From: Eikenella corrodens
GTDB lineage: Bacteria; Pseudomonadota; Gammaproteobacteria; Burkholderiales; Neisseriaceae
DNA: 64,000 nucleotides
Assembly: GCF_003990355.1 (NCBI RefSeq)
Contig: NZ_CP034670.1
Span: forward strand, 1,550,001 to 1,614,000
Direction: 5' to 3'
Part shown: piece after piece, positions 39,658 through 49,824 of the stretch
Layout: every line of letters begins with the position of its first letter
Numbering within the stretch: the first letter of the stretch is position 1
Notes under the pieces: generated by a model
Told to the model about the DNA's origin: nothing
What the model saw: the letters and a program-made list of their open reading frames with translations, nothing else
The model's database searches: none
Made by a program: the position numbers and the translations under genes

Positions 39658-40157
39658 TTGCGGGAACGGCGGTAGTGGGCGATGGCGAGCATCATATTGT
39701 TCAACTGCGGCCACAGCAGGCCGGTAACGACTGAAGGCAGCCACAGCCGCCACAAAGAAAACGGCTGCTGTTGAAACAGGCTGACCAAGAAAATCACCAA
39801 CTGGCTCACCAACACCGCGCCGGCCACGGCAACAGCCTGCCAGCCAAAGGAATTGAGCGCAACCTGCCGCCGGTTGCGTTCAATCAGAAATGCAGCCACG
39901 GTATAAGCCAAGCCGTGCTGCCCCAGCAGCGAATTGGTACCGATATCCACCAACAGGCCGAGGCAGAACGCCACGCCGATACCGATAAGCTGAGGCCGGT
40001 GCAACAGCCAATAAGCCAGCATAATCAGCGTGAAATCAGGCAGGGGGTACACCCAAGGCGGGGAAATCGGGATGAAATCGAAGAGCAACACCAGCAAAAA
40101 GCTGAATGCCACCCAGCGTTTGGGCGTGGATTCTTGGAGCGGGGAAATCGGAGACAT
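39654..40157 (-). CDS. mreD: Rod shape-determining protein MreD
   Basis: The 167-residue inner-membrane protein has five hydrophobic spans and the typical block FIPISPPWVYPLPDFTLIMLAYW, followed by GLLVDIGTNSLLGQHGLAY. MreD connects MreC with the cytoplasmic and membrane parts of the elongation machinery. It starts 5 bp after the mreC stop and overlaps mrdA by four bases, so translation is coupled within the operon. Confidence 0.93.
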   Translation of the reverse strand: MSPISPLQESTPKRWVAFSFLLVLLFDFIPISPPWVYPLPDFTLIMLAYWLLHRPQLIGIGVAFCLGLLVDIGTNSLLGQHGLAYTVAAFLIERNRRQVALNSFGWQAVAVAGAVLVSQLVIFLVSLFQQQPFSLWRLWLPSVVTGLLWPQLNNMMLAIAHYRRSRK

Positions 40158-40162
40158 ACTGC

Positions 40163-41050
40163 TTATTCCTGCGTCTCTTGTTCGGCAGCCGGTTCGGAAG
40201 CGGTTTCAGGTAGCCTTACTGCCGCCTGCGGTTTTTGCGGAATCACCAGCACATAATTGCTGCTGCTCAAATTGGCTGCCGGTGTCAGCACGGTGCGGTA
40301 ATACGGCGTGCCGGAATTGCGGTCGGCACTCACCACCTTGGCAATCGGGATGCCGGCCGGATAGATGCTGTCGATGCCGGAAGTAACCAGCAAATCGCCC
40401 TCTTTCAACTCCGCCGAAACCGGGAAATAACGCAAATCCAGCGTTTCGCCGCGCCCGTACACCAACGTACGTACGCCGCTTTCGGCCACCATCGCCGGAA
40501 TCACCGACTGGCGGTTGTTAATCAGCGTAACCTCCGCCGTGGCCGGCTGTACGGCGGTTATCTGACCGATGAGGCCTTTTTCGTCGCTCACCGGGTCGCC
40601 GATACGGATACCGCTGCTGCTGCCTTTGGTAACCAATAGGCGGTTGGTCTGCGGAATACGGCCGTTAGACACCACCTCTGCCAGCACGGCTTTGGGTGCA
40701 AGTAGCGGCTGCAGGCGGTTTAACGTTTTCAATGCAGCTAATTCGCGGGCTGCCGGAGTTTGCAGCTGCAACTGCATATTCAGACGGGCATTTTCCTCTT
40801 TCAAGCGGCTGTTTTCGGCGAGCAAATCCTGCTTGTCGCGCAGAAACGCCGTGCCGCCGCTTACCCATTGGGCAGGCTGGCGCGCCGCCCATTGCAAGGG
40901 GTAGAGCCCGGCGGAAACATAAGACTTGCCTTGCTGCAATGCCGCATAACGGTTGTCCAGCACCATCAACGCTATCGACAGCATGCCCAACAGCACCAGC
41001 TTGCCGGCTGGCGTGATAATCGGGCTGACAAAATTAATTTCTTGCGACAT
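40163..41050 (-). CDS. mreC: Rod shape-determining protein MreC
   Basis: The 295-residue product has one N-terminal membrane span (about residues 15-30), a coiled coil (LLAENSRLKEENARLNMQLQ, about residues 70-100) and the beta-rich MreC domain with VSDEKGLIGQITAV and ILVTSGIDSIYPAGIPI-like blocks. It scaffolds the elongasome in the periplasm. The C-terminal tail is rich in E and A. It lies 118 bp behind mreB, with an uptake sequence in the gap, and directly before mreD. Confidence 0.95.
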   Translation of the reverse strand: MSQEINFVSPIITPAGKLVLLGMLSIALMVLDNRYAALQQGKSYVSAGLYPLQWAARQPAQWVSGGTAFLRDKQDLLAENSRLKEENARLNMQLQLQTPAARELAALKTLNRLQPLLAPKAVLAEVVSNGRIPQTNRLLVTKGSSSGIRIGDPVSDEKGLIGQITAVQPATAEVTLINNRQSVIPAMVAESGVRTLVYGRGETLDLRYFPVSAELKEGDLLVTSGIDSIYPAGIPIAKVVSADRNSGTPYYRTVLTPAANLSSSNYVLVIPQKPQAAVRLPETASEPAAEQETQE

Positions 41051-41168
41051 AAAGGGAATAACAGGCTACCTGAAAAACTGAAAGCGCCACACCTTGCGGG
41101 CATCTCCGGCGGCATAGAAACCGGCATCCCGCAAATGGCTGGCCATGCGGAATGCCGGAAAAGAGAAA

Positions 41169-42319
<1,151 letters not shown>

Positions 42320-42418
42320 TTTTAGGCTATAATCCGAACTTTGCAAGCCAGCCTCAAAAGAAACGCGTAATCATACCTGAGATTGGGCTGTTTGCTAAAC
42401 ATAATTTAAGGAATTTTT

Positions 42419-42709
42419 ATGTCGCTTACACTTTCCGACGTTGAAAAAATCGCCCGCCTCTCGCGCTTAAGCCTAACTGAAGCCGAGAAAGCCGCCACTC
42501 TCGACGAGCTCAACGGCATTTTCGCCATGGTGGCGCAAATGCAAATCGTGAACACCGACGGTGTCGAACCGATGACCCACCCGCACGAACTCGCGCTGCG
42601 CCTGCGTGCCGACCAAGTAACGGAAACCGACCACGCCGCCGAATATCAGGCTTGCGCCCCCGAAGTGCGCGACCGTTTGTATATCGTGCCGCAGGTGATT
42701 GAGGAGTAA
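42419..42709 (+). CDS. gatC: Asp-tRNA(Asn)/Glu-tRNA(Gln) amidotransferase subunit C
   Basis: GatC is the small subunit that holds GatA and GatB together in the amidotransferase that turns misacylated Asp-tRNA(Asn) or Glu-tRNA(Gln) into the correct amide. The 96-residue product starts MSLTLSDVEKIARLSRLSLT and ends with RDRLYIVPQVIEE, both typical. The start has TTTAAGGAATTTTT upstream. In Neisseria gatC, gatA and gatB lie close together; here gatA begins 1.8 kb downstream, behind two inserted genes. Confidence 0.95.
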   Translation: MSLTLSDVEKIARLSRLSLTEAEKAATLDELNGIFAMVAQMQIVNTDGVEPMTHPHELALRLRADQVTETDHAAEYQACAPEVRDRLYIVPQVIEE

Positions 42710-42834
42710 TTTTCAGGCAGCCTCAATCCCTGAAGGCTACCTGAAAACACAAACCGAATATCCCGCATGGCAACGGCAAATACCAATCCATGATAAGCAT
42801 ACCCTCCCTGTTCCACGCTTGCCAAGCCGAGTAA

Positions 42835-42945
42835 TCAAGCCGTCTGCCAACTCAACTCCGCAGGTAATTTGAGCAGCGCTTCATAAAATTGTTGCAAGCC
42901 GTGTGCGGCCACGTTAGTGCAGCCGAATAAATCTGCCCGCAAGAT
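42835..42945 (-). pseudogene. Possible gene fragment (C-terminal end)
   Basis: On the minus strand a short frame reads LRADLFGCTNVAAHGLQQFY then EALLKLPAELSWQTA and stops. It begins in an uptake sequence and has no start codon of its own. The residue pattern looks like real coding sequence, so it may be the tail of a lost gene. No family is recognised; it could be chance. Nothing else is seen in the 42710-43025 gap apart from uptake sequences. Confidence 0.25.
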
Positions 42946-43025
42946 TTTCAGGTAGCCTCAAAGCGGCAAAGGCTACCTGAAAGCCGTATCCCATAATTTA
43001 GCTTAACCATTTTCATCAAAAAGAT

Positions 43026-43598
43026 ATGTCTGCCAACACCAACACCGTCATTCTTACCATTGTCAGCACCGCTGCGCTGCTGGCCGCCTATCATTTCGGC
43101 TTCAGCCGCCCTGCCATCAGCAGGGAAACGCAACAGGCTGTGGCTCAAGCGGCTTCCGATATCGAGCAGCGGCAAGCAGAACGCAGCCGCCGCGAAATCG
43201 CCGTCGCCGCATCGGAAATCATCCATAATGAAATCAGGCAGGCTAACGAGCAGGCCGTCCAAAACGCGGTGCGCAACAATATTGTGTTTAACGGCTTCTC
43301 GTCTGCCAGCGGCCTTTGTATCAATATTGCCGAATTTCTCGCCGACCACGGCCGCCTGCCCGACAATTTGAATGAAATCGGCTGGGCAGGCGGCGTAACC
43401 AGCGTGAACCTGTCCGCCATCGAAATGCGGCCGGGCGGCATACTGGTTTTGCGCTTCAATCCTGAAAAACTGCGCGGCACCATCATCCTCACACCGCAAA
43501 CCAATATGGAAGCCAGGATGATTACAGGCTGGGACTGCACCAGCCCCGATATCGACTTCATTGCCGAAGCCCTGCCCGAATGCCGATATCAACGCTGA
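43026..43598 (+). CDS. Pilin-like domain protein with N-terminal anchor
   Basis: The 190-residue product has an N-terminal hydrophobic span (NTVILTIVSTAALLAAYHFG), a helical charged segment (about residues 35-85), and a C-terminal domain resembling the neisserial major-pilin fold. That domain has GLCINIAEFLADHGRLPDNL, GGILVLRF, GTIILTPQTN, and ITGWDCTSPDIDFIAEALPECR with a likely Cys-Cys loop. No type III prepilin cleavage site is visible, so it would remain membrane-anchored rather than enter a pilus. It lies between gatC and gatA and is followed by Kingella-type uptake sequences, signs of transfer. Confidence 0.65.
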   Translation: MSANTNTVILTIVSTAALLAAYHFGFSRPAISRETQQAVAQAASDIEQRQAERSRREIAVAASEIIHNEIRQANEQAVQNAVRNNIVFNGFSSASGLCINIAEFLADHGRLPDNLNEIGWAGGVTSVNLSAIEMRPGGILVLRFNPEKLRGTIILTPQTNMEARMITGWDCTSPDIDFIAEALPECRYQR

Positions 43599-43846
43599 AC
43601 GCACAATATTTGTTTTCAGGCAGCCTGCATATCAAACTGCACTGCTCGCCAAACAGAGACTTAACATACTGGTGTGGCTGCTCAGCGAGGCTGGCAAACC
43701 GAAGATTTACATTACCGATATTTCCCGTTTTCAGGCAGCCTATTTGCAAACCGCCGCCAGCAGGGTTTTCAGATGGCCTGAAACAAACAATACGGTTTTC
43801 TGCGAAACCCAACCACAGCTTCGACAAACAAAACCAAAGGAATACT

Positions 43847-44412
43847 ATGAAAGGAAAAATCGTCCAATGGCACGATGAAAAAGGCTACGGCTTTATTCAG
43901 ATAGAAGACAGCAACAGAAAAATTTTCTGCCACATTTCCGATTTCGCGCAACGGCAGCCACGCCCGCAGGAAGGTGAAGCGGTTTCATTTGATGTCGTTA
44001 GCAACGAGCAAGGGAAATTTGCTGCCAAAAGAATCCGTTACATTGGTCGAACCGCACCGGATAAATCGCACGCTCGCCGCCGACAAACTACACACGACAG
44101 ACATGGTGAAAACCGCTCATCACTCGGCAGCCTGTTGGCAAGCGGCTTAACGTTGGCATTTCTCGGCTTCATCGGTTATCAGATTTACCAGTTTGCCGCC
44201 GCCAAATTTACGTCCAAACAGCCGAACACGCCGAAAGCCGCACCATTTGCCGCAACATCCAATGCGTCCAAATACCGCGCTGCGACGGCAGAACGCATTG
44301 TTCGCAAATGACTTCTTGCGAAGAAGCGACATGGTTTCTGCGAAACTGCGCCGGAACAGAAATGGACGGTGACGGCGACGGCATACCGTGCGAACAGCAA
44401 CTGTGCCGATAA
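43847..44412 (+). pseudogene. Cold-shock domain / Excalibur protein, frameshifted
   Basis: The frame from 43847 codes a cold-shock domain (MKGKIVQWHDEKGYGFIQIE, IFCHISDF) and a membrane span (GLTLAFLGFIGYQIYQF), then stops at 44311. In another frame the next bases code a complete Excalibur calcium-binding domain: CDGRTHCSQMTSCEEATWFL and [15 protein letters not shown], ending at 44412. Removing two bases in the CGCGC at 44276-44280 joins KYR directly to CDGRTHCSQ, the expected family order. So the gene is broken by a 2-bp insertion, unless this is a sequencing error. The N-terminal part could still be made as 154 aa. Confidence 0.75.
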
Positions 44413-44501
44413 ATCTTCAGGTAGCCCGAATTCCCACAGACAAGCAGCCTGCACCCCATCCCCCTTTTAAACTCCCATTGAATTCCAACCGAAAGACTCT
44501 C

Positions 44502-45950
44502 ATGACCCAATACACCCTCACCCAAGCCAGCCAACTGCTGCAATCCAAACAAATCTCCGCCGTCGAACTGGCAACCGAATATCTTGCCGCCATTGCTGCG
44601 CAAAACCCGGCTATCAACGGCTACATCACTCTCGACCAAGACAAGACCCTTGCCGAAGCCCGTGCCGCCGACGCGCGTATCGCGCAAGGTAACGCTACCG
44701 CACTCACCGGCGTACCCATCGCCTACAAAGATATTTTCTGTCAAACAGGTTGGCGCAGCGCGTGCAGCTCCAAGATGCTGGACAATTTCGTTTCGCCCTA
44801 CACTGCCACCGTTGTACAAAATCTGCTCGACGAAGGCATGGTAACGCTCGGCCGTACCAATATGGACGAGTTTGCCATGGGTTCTACCAACGAAACCTCG
44901 TTCTACGGCGCGACTAAAAATCCGTGGAATCTTGAGCATGTCCCAGGCGGTTCGTCCGGCGGCTCCGCAGCCGTTGTGGCAGCGCGTCTTGCTCCCGTCG
45001 CACTCGGTTCCGATACCGGCGGCTCCATCCGTCAGCCTGCTTCACACTGCGGCATCACCGGCATCAAACCTACCTACGGCACGGTTTCCCGCTTTGGCAT
45101 GGTTGCCTACGCCTCCAGTTTCGACCAAGCCGGTCCGATGGCGCAAACCGCCGAAGACTGCGCGATTTTGCTCAATGCAATGGCGAGCTTTGACGAGCGC
45201 GATTCCACCAGCTTGGAACGCAGCAAAGAAGACTACACCTGCGATTTGGACAAACCGCTCAAAGGCATGAAAATCGGCCTGCCTAAAGAATATTTCGGCG
45301 AAGGCGCGGATGCCGATGTGCAGGCTGCTTTACAAAACGTCATCAAACTTTTAAAAGCGCAAGGCGCGGAAACCATCGAAGTTTCCCTGCCGCAAACCGC
45401 CCTGTCCATCCCCGCTTACTACGTCCTCGCTTCCGCCGAAGCCAGTACCAACCTTTCCCGCTACGACGGTGTACGCTACGGCCACCGCGCCGCGCAATTC
45501 GGCGACCTTGAAGAAATGTACAGCAACACCCGCGCAGAAGGCTTTGGCAGCGAAGTCAAACGCCGCATCATGATCGGCACTTATGTGTTGTCGCACGGCT
45601 ACTACGATGCCTATTACCTGAAAGCCCAAAAACTGCGCCGCCTCGTTGCCAACGATTTTCAGACGGCCTTCGCGCAATGCGACTTCATCCTCGCCCCGAC
45701 TGCCCCCACCGCCGCCCCCAAACTCGGCAGCGACATCCACGATCCCGTACAGATGTACCTTTCCGACATCTACACCATCGCTGTGAATCTGGCAGGACTA
45801 CCCGCCCTGACCCTGCCCGCAGGTTTCAGCAGCAGCGGACTACCCATCGGAGTGCAATTTATCGGCAACCACTTCTCCGAAGCCAAAATCCTTGGCGCAG
45901 CGCATCAAGTACAACTGGCGAGCGATTGGCATACGAAAGTGCCGGTGTGA
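44502..45950 (+). CDS. gatA: Asp-tRNA(Asn)/Glu-tRNA(Gln) amidotransferase subunit A
   Basis: GatA is the glutaminase subunit of the tRNA-dependent amidotransferase. The amidase signature is complete: PIAYKDIF carries the base lysine, and [20 protein letters not shown] followed by [13 protein letters not shown] carries the Ser-cisSer pair. The product is 482 aa, the normal size. The ATG at 44502 starts [14 protein letters not shown]. The coding sequence contains an exact Neisseria uptake sequence (45658-45669) and an exact Kingella-type one (45320-45331), neither of the local Eikenella type. This is strong evidence that the gene was taken up from a relative. Confidence 0.97.
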   Translation: MTQYTLTQASQLLQSKQISAVELATEYLAAIAAQNPAINGYITLDQDKTLAEARAADARIAQGNATALTGVPIAYKDIFCQTGWRSACSSKMLDNFVSPYTATVVQNLLDEGMVTLGRTNMDEFAMGSTNETSFYGATKNPWNLEHVPGGSSGGSAAVVAARLAPVALGSDTGGSIRQPASHCGITGIKPTYGTVSRFGMVAYASSFDQAGPMAQTAEDCAILLNAMASFDERDSTSLERSKEDYTCDLDKPLKGMKIGLPKEYFGEGADADVQAALQNVIKLLKAQGAETIEVSLPQTALSIPAYYVLASAEASTNLSRYDGVRYGHRAAQFGDLEEMYSNTRAEGFGSEVKRRIMIGTYVLSHGYYDAYYLKAQKLRRLVANDFQTAFAQCDFILAPTAPTAAPKLGSDIHDPVQMYLSDIYTIAVNLAGLPALTLPAGFSSSGLPIGVQFIGNHFSEAKILGAAHQVQLASDWHTKVPV

Positions 45951-46054
45951 AAGTTTTCAGGTAGCCTTTAAGGCCGTCTGAAAAAGGCTACCTGTAAATA
46001 GTGGAATACGTAGCATTATTGTTTTGAATCATCTTTTTCAGGTAGCCTGAAGTA

Positions 46055-46474
46055 ATGTCCCAATTAAAAATTCCAGAAAACTACAACAAACTACTCAAAA
46101 AATATGAAGGTCTAGATGGCACACTCAAACAGGAGCAAGACCAATTTGGCTACGAGTTGTTTACCGAAACCCATATTTTTTACAACTCAGATGAAATCCG
46201 AAAATACAGCCGCGAGCTACCCAAGGATTTCCCCACAGAGGAAGCTGAAGAATATACCGACTACCAAAAGCAAAACGAATACGATTTAGGCTATATCACC
46301 AATTTCTCGCAAATCCTCTTATTCGGTGTTGATGGCAGCGACTGCCCGTTTTGTATGGATTTCACAGAAAACAAAGAAACGCCTCGTGTGATTTATTGGG
46401 ATGACGGCGAGCTGACATGGCGTGTTATTGCCGATTCGTTGGAAAATTTCTTTGACTTATTTGAATGGGAATAG
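46055..46474 (+). CDS. SUKH (SMI1/KNR4)-like protein
   Basis: The 139-residue acidic protein has the SUKH-type pattern: an N-terminal helix LKIPENYNKLLKKYEGL, then YDLGYITNFSQILLFGVDGS, TPRVIYWDDGELTWRVIADS and LENFFDLFEWE. SUKH proteins often serve as immunity proteins against contact-dependent toxins, or bind other proteins. No toxin gene is next to it. G+C is lower than in the neighbours and it lies in the insertion between gatA and gatB, so acquisition by transfer is likely. The start lies behind an uptake sequence without a clear ribosome site. Confidence 0.75.
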   Translation: MSQLKIPENYNKLLKKYEGLDGTLKQEQDQFGYELFTETHIFYNSDEIRKYSRELPKDFPTEEAEEYTDYQKQNEYDLGYITNFSQILLFGVDGSDCPFCMDFTENKETPRVIYWDDGELTWRVIADSLENFFDLFEWE

Positions 46475-46571
46475 CTTGTAAATTAGGTAGTTATAACCTA
46501 TACCGCTTCCCTACTTATGAGGCTACCTGAAAATTTAAAACGGAAAACAAAGATTAAAGAGGAAAACATTT

Positions 46572-48518
46572 ATGCCACAGTTTATCCCTGAACTGAGCGA
46601 CCATATCCGCAAAGCCATGACCGCAGGCGAGCGTAAAACTACCGATTTCCTGCGCGAATATTTGGCCGAAGACTGCATCGTTTGGTACAACGTGCCGATG
46701 GGTAAGAAACGGCTGTATGCCGATTTCCTCGTACTGTTTCCAAACAGGGGGTTGTTGTGCTTGGAAGTAAAGGATTGGGCGGGCAACAGCTTTAGGCGCA
46801 TGACCCAGACCGAATGCGAAATGGTGTTCGAGCACACCGCGAAAACAGTAAAACACCCGTTGGAGCAGGCGCGCGGCTATATGTTACAAATCATCGACTT
46901 GTTATCAAAAGAAACCCGCTTGCAGCACACCGGGGGCGAATACAAAGGCAGGCTGCGCATCCCCTACGCGCACGGCGTAGTTTTTACCCGTTTCAACCGC
47001 AGCGACATCGCCAAAATTACCGACATTGCCAAATTCGACCATCTGATGCCGCACACGCAAACGCTGTATAAAGACGATTTGAAAAGCGGGCAGGGCAACG
47101 CGCACATCGACGACAGGCTGGCCGCCATGTTCCCCTACCGTATCGAATGCAGCCTGAGCCGCAGCGAAACCGACCTCATCCGTTGGCATTTGTTTCCGGA
47201 AGTCCGTATCAACCCGCCCGAGCAGCAAGAACTGTTCGCGGACGACCAGGCCGACAGCAAAACGAAAGAGCAGTCTGAGCACCCAGCTGCCGATACCCTG
47301 CCACACCCCATCGCCGCGCCCGACATCATCAAAATCATGGATATTCAGCAGGAGCAGCTTGCCCGCAGCATCGGCGGCGGCCACCGCGTCATCCATGGCG
47401 TGGCAGGCAGCGGCAAGACCCTGATTTTGCTGATGCGCTGCCAATACCTGGCCGAACAGTCCGACAAACCCGTTTTAGTGCTGTGCTACAACCGCGTATT
47501 GGCCGATAAATTACGTACCGCCGTGGCCGACAAAGGCTTGGCGGAAAAAGTGGAGGTGTGCAGCTTCCACCAATGGTGCGGCAAACTGCAAAAGGCATAC
47601 GGGCTGGACACGCCCGAGCGCTACCGCCACCTGCCCGGTTACGAACACGCCCCGCTGACCGTGCTGCAAGCCATGCACGACGGCACACTGCCCGGCGGCC
47701 GCTACGGCGCAGTGCTCATTGACGAAGGCCACGATTTTGAAGCCGACTGGCTGCGCCTGAGCGTGCATATGCTCGACGCCGACAACGGCCATTTGCTGCT
47801 GCTCTACGATGATGCCCAGGCCATCTACAAAAAAAGCGGCGCAGGCTTGGGCTTCACCCTGTCCAGCGTCGGCATCAAAGCCCAAGGCCGCACTACCATC
47901 CTGCGCCTGAACTACCGCAATACCAAAGAAATCATCGGATTCGCCTACCTGTTTGCCCAAAACAAAATGCAGCCGCACGAAAGCGGCGAAGACGGCGTAC
48001 CGCTGGTCGAGCCCGAAGCCGCAGGCGTAAACGGCATTTCGCCCTATATCAAAGAATGCCCCGACTGGCAGGGCGAGCTCGACTACCTTGCCCGCTGCCT
48101 CGACAAATGGCTCAAAGACCGCATTCCGCCGCAAGACATCGCCGTCATCTGCTACAACAAAGAACAATGCAACGACGTTGCCAAACTGTTGAAACAAAAA
48201 GGTATCCGCCACTCCCTGCATTACGGCGGTAGCAAAAAGGCCTACAATCCGCACGACAACGCTGTTGCCGTCTTTACTATGCACAGCAGCAAAGGTCTCG
48301 AATTCCAGCGCGTGATGCTGATGGGCATCTGTACCTTGAAGCATAAAGACGCCAACCAGGAAGCCGACAACACGCGCCTGCTCTACGTTGCCATGACCCG
48401 CGCCCAAAGCTACCTGATGATTACCCTTTCCGGCAGCGGCCTCTACCAAAGCCGCCTGCTCGACAGTTATCGGCAGTTCAAGCAGTTAAACGACAACAAT
48501 GCATATAAGGCTACCTGA
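46572..48518 (+). CDS. NERD nuclease-domain protein fused to superfamily I helicase
   Basis: The N-terminal part (about residues 15-130) is a NERD domain: AGERKTTDFLREYL, then YADFLVLFPNRGLLCLEVKD, where the ExK of LEVKDW is the nuclease-like core. The C-terminal part is a UvrD-like helicase: GVAGSGKTLILLM (Walker A), VLIDEGHDFE (Walker B), LRLNYRNTKEI, FTMHSSKGLEF and LLYVAMTRAQSYL. The length of 648 aa fits NERD-helicases, which may repair DNA or defend against foreign DNA. The start has AGAGGAAAACATTT upstream. It lies in the gatA-gatB interval with a SUKH gene in front. Confidence 0.9.
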   Translation: MPQFIPELSDHIRKAMTAGERKTTDFLREYLAEDCIVWYNVPMGKKRLYADFLVLFPNRGLLCLEVKDWAGNSFRRMTQTECEMVFEHTAKTVKHPLEQARGYMLQIIDLLSKETRLQHTGGEYKGRLRIPYAHGVVFTRFNRSDIAKITDIAKFDHLMPHTQTLYKDDLKSGQGNAHIDDRLAAMFPYRIECSLSRSETDLIRWHLFPEVRINPPEQQELFADDQADSKTKEQSEHPAADTLPHPIAAPDIIKIMDIQQEQLARSIGGGHRVIHGVAGSGKTLILLMRCQYLAEQSDKPVLVLCYNRVLADKLRTAVADKGLAEKVEVCSFHQWCGKLQKAYGLDTPERYRHLPGYEHAPLTVLQAMHDGTLPGGRYGAVLIDEGHDFEADWLRLSVHMLDADNGHLLLLYDDAQAIYKKSGAGLGFTLSSVGIKAQGRTTILRLNYRNTKEIIGFAYLFAQNKMQPHESGEDGVPLVEPEAAGVNGISPYIKECPDWQGELDYLARCLDKWLKDRIPPQDIAVICYNKEQCNDVAKLLKQKGIRHSLHYGGSKKAYNPHDNAVAVFTMHSSKGLEFQRVMLMGICTLKHKDANQEADNTRLLYVAMTRAQSYLMITLSGSGLYQSRLLDSYRQFKQLNDNNAYKAT

Positions 48519-48639
48519 AAGCAATTTAAGATTACTAACCAGCATGAATACCCAACCCATGAAACTTTTCAGGTAGCCTTTGAGGCCGTCTGAAAACCTA
48601 TTTAACCACCTAACACTGCCTGCAAGACTACCTGAAACC

Positions 48640-49260
48640 ATGACCACCACCGACTTCATCCAAATCATCGGCACCGCCGCCTTCGCCGTGTCCGGCTACC
48701 TCGTCGGCTACAGCAAGCGGCTCGACGTGCTCGGCGTGGTCATCACCGCCTTGCTTACTGCCGTGGGCGGCGGCATGATGCGCGATGCGCTGGTAGGACA
48801 TGTGCCGCAGGTGTTCCGGCATACCGACGCGCTGATTGTGGTATTTGCCACCCTCACTATCGCTTGGCTGCTGCACGTACAACGCTACCGCCGCACCCAC
48901 CTTGCCGCCGCCTTCCTGATTGCCGACGCCATCGGCCTGGCCGCCTTCAGCATCACCGGTGCACAAATCGGCATTAGCCTGCAGCTCAACCTGTTCGGCG
49001 TGATCGTGCTCGCCTTCGTCACCGCCGTGGGCGGCGGCATTGCCCGCGATATTTTGGTGAACGACGTACCCATCATATTGCGTGCCGACCTCTACGGCAG
49101 CGTCGCCATCTTTATCGGCGGGCTGATATATTTCCTCGCGCGGCTCGGCTGGATAAACGCCTTCACCCTGCACCTGCTGTTCGCTGCCGGCCTCGCCCTA
49201 CGGCTGGCCGCCTACCGCTTCCACTGGCAGCTGCCCGGCTTCCAGCCGCGCAGAAAATAG
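48640..49260 (+). CDS. TRIC cation channel-like family protein (UPF0126)
   Basis: The 206-residue product has seven hydrophobic spans in two repeated halves. Each half holds the family's glycine motif: LTAVGGGMMRDALVG and VTAVGGGIARDILVN. This is the YicG/YadS (UPF0126) family, related to TRIC ion channels of the inner membrane; substrates in bacteria are uncertain (potassium or glycine have been suggested). The ATG at 48640 (MTTTDFIQIIGTAAFAVSG) is used; the longer frame runs into uptake sequences. A Neisseria-type uptake sequence lies just upstream at 48583-48594. Confidence 0.88.
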   Translation: MTTTDFIQIIGTAAFAVSGYLVGYSKRLDVLGVVITALLTAVGGGMMRDALVGHVPQVFRHTDALIVVFATLTIAWLLHVQRYRRTHLAAAFLIADAIGLAAFSITGAQIGISLQLNLFGVIVLAFVTAVGGGIARDILVNDVPIILRADLYGSVAIFIGGLIYFLARLGWINAFTLHLLFAAGLALRLAAYRFHWQLPGFQPRRK

Positions 49261-49282
49261 CGGCAAAACAAGGAGAATCAAA

Positions 49283-49735
49283 ATGTACCCCCACCGGAAA
49301 ATATGGCGCGGCTTCACGCTAACCGCACTCGCCATGCCGATTGCCTTGTTTGCATTTTTGTTTTTGGTCGAACTGTTTGACCGCGACTCGTTTGACGGCA
49401 TGGCAGGCCTGCTCAACACGGGCTTGGCGTTGATACTGGTATTCGCGCCGCCCATTGTGCTGCTTGCCGCATGGTGCTGCCGAACCCGATGCGCGCGCTG
49501 GCAAAAACGCTTTGCCGCCGCCGCGTTTTTCATCAGCCTGCCGTATTCCGTTGCGCTGTTTTTCATCTTGACCTCGAGCCTGTTTAATCCGGAATATTAC
49601 CGCCCCATAAGCTTTGCGCTTTGGATACAGGGGGACGGATGGCTGTTTCATCTGATATACGCCGTATTCATGACGGTGTACGCCGTGCTGATGCCGCAAT
49701 GGCTGCTGCCCGGCTCGCAGCCGCACAAAAAATAG
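49283..49735 (+). CDS. Hypothetical four-span membrane protein
   Basis: The 150-residue product has four hydrophobic spans (about residues 10-30, 42-68, 76-98 and 118-140) and a basic tail. The start has AAGGAGAATCAAA upstream, 22 bp behind the TRIC-like gene, so the two are probably one transcript. A Neisseria-type uptake sequence follows the gene at 49743-49754. I do not recognise the family. Confidence 0.68.
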   Translation: MYPHRKIWRGFTLTALAMPIALFAFLFLVELFDRDSFDGMAGLLNTGLALILVFAPPIVLLAAWCCRTRCARWQKRFAAAAFFISLPYSVALFFILTSSLFNPEYYRPISFALWIQGDGWLFHLIYAVFMTVYAVLMPQWLLPGSQPHKK

Positions 49736-49824
49736 CGGCAAAAGGCCGTCTGAAAGATACAATACGGTTTTTCAGGTAGCCTCTAGCCAAACCGATTAAC
49801 CCTTCTTCAACAGAAAGACCCCTT

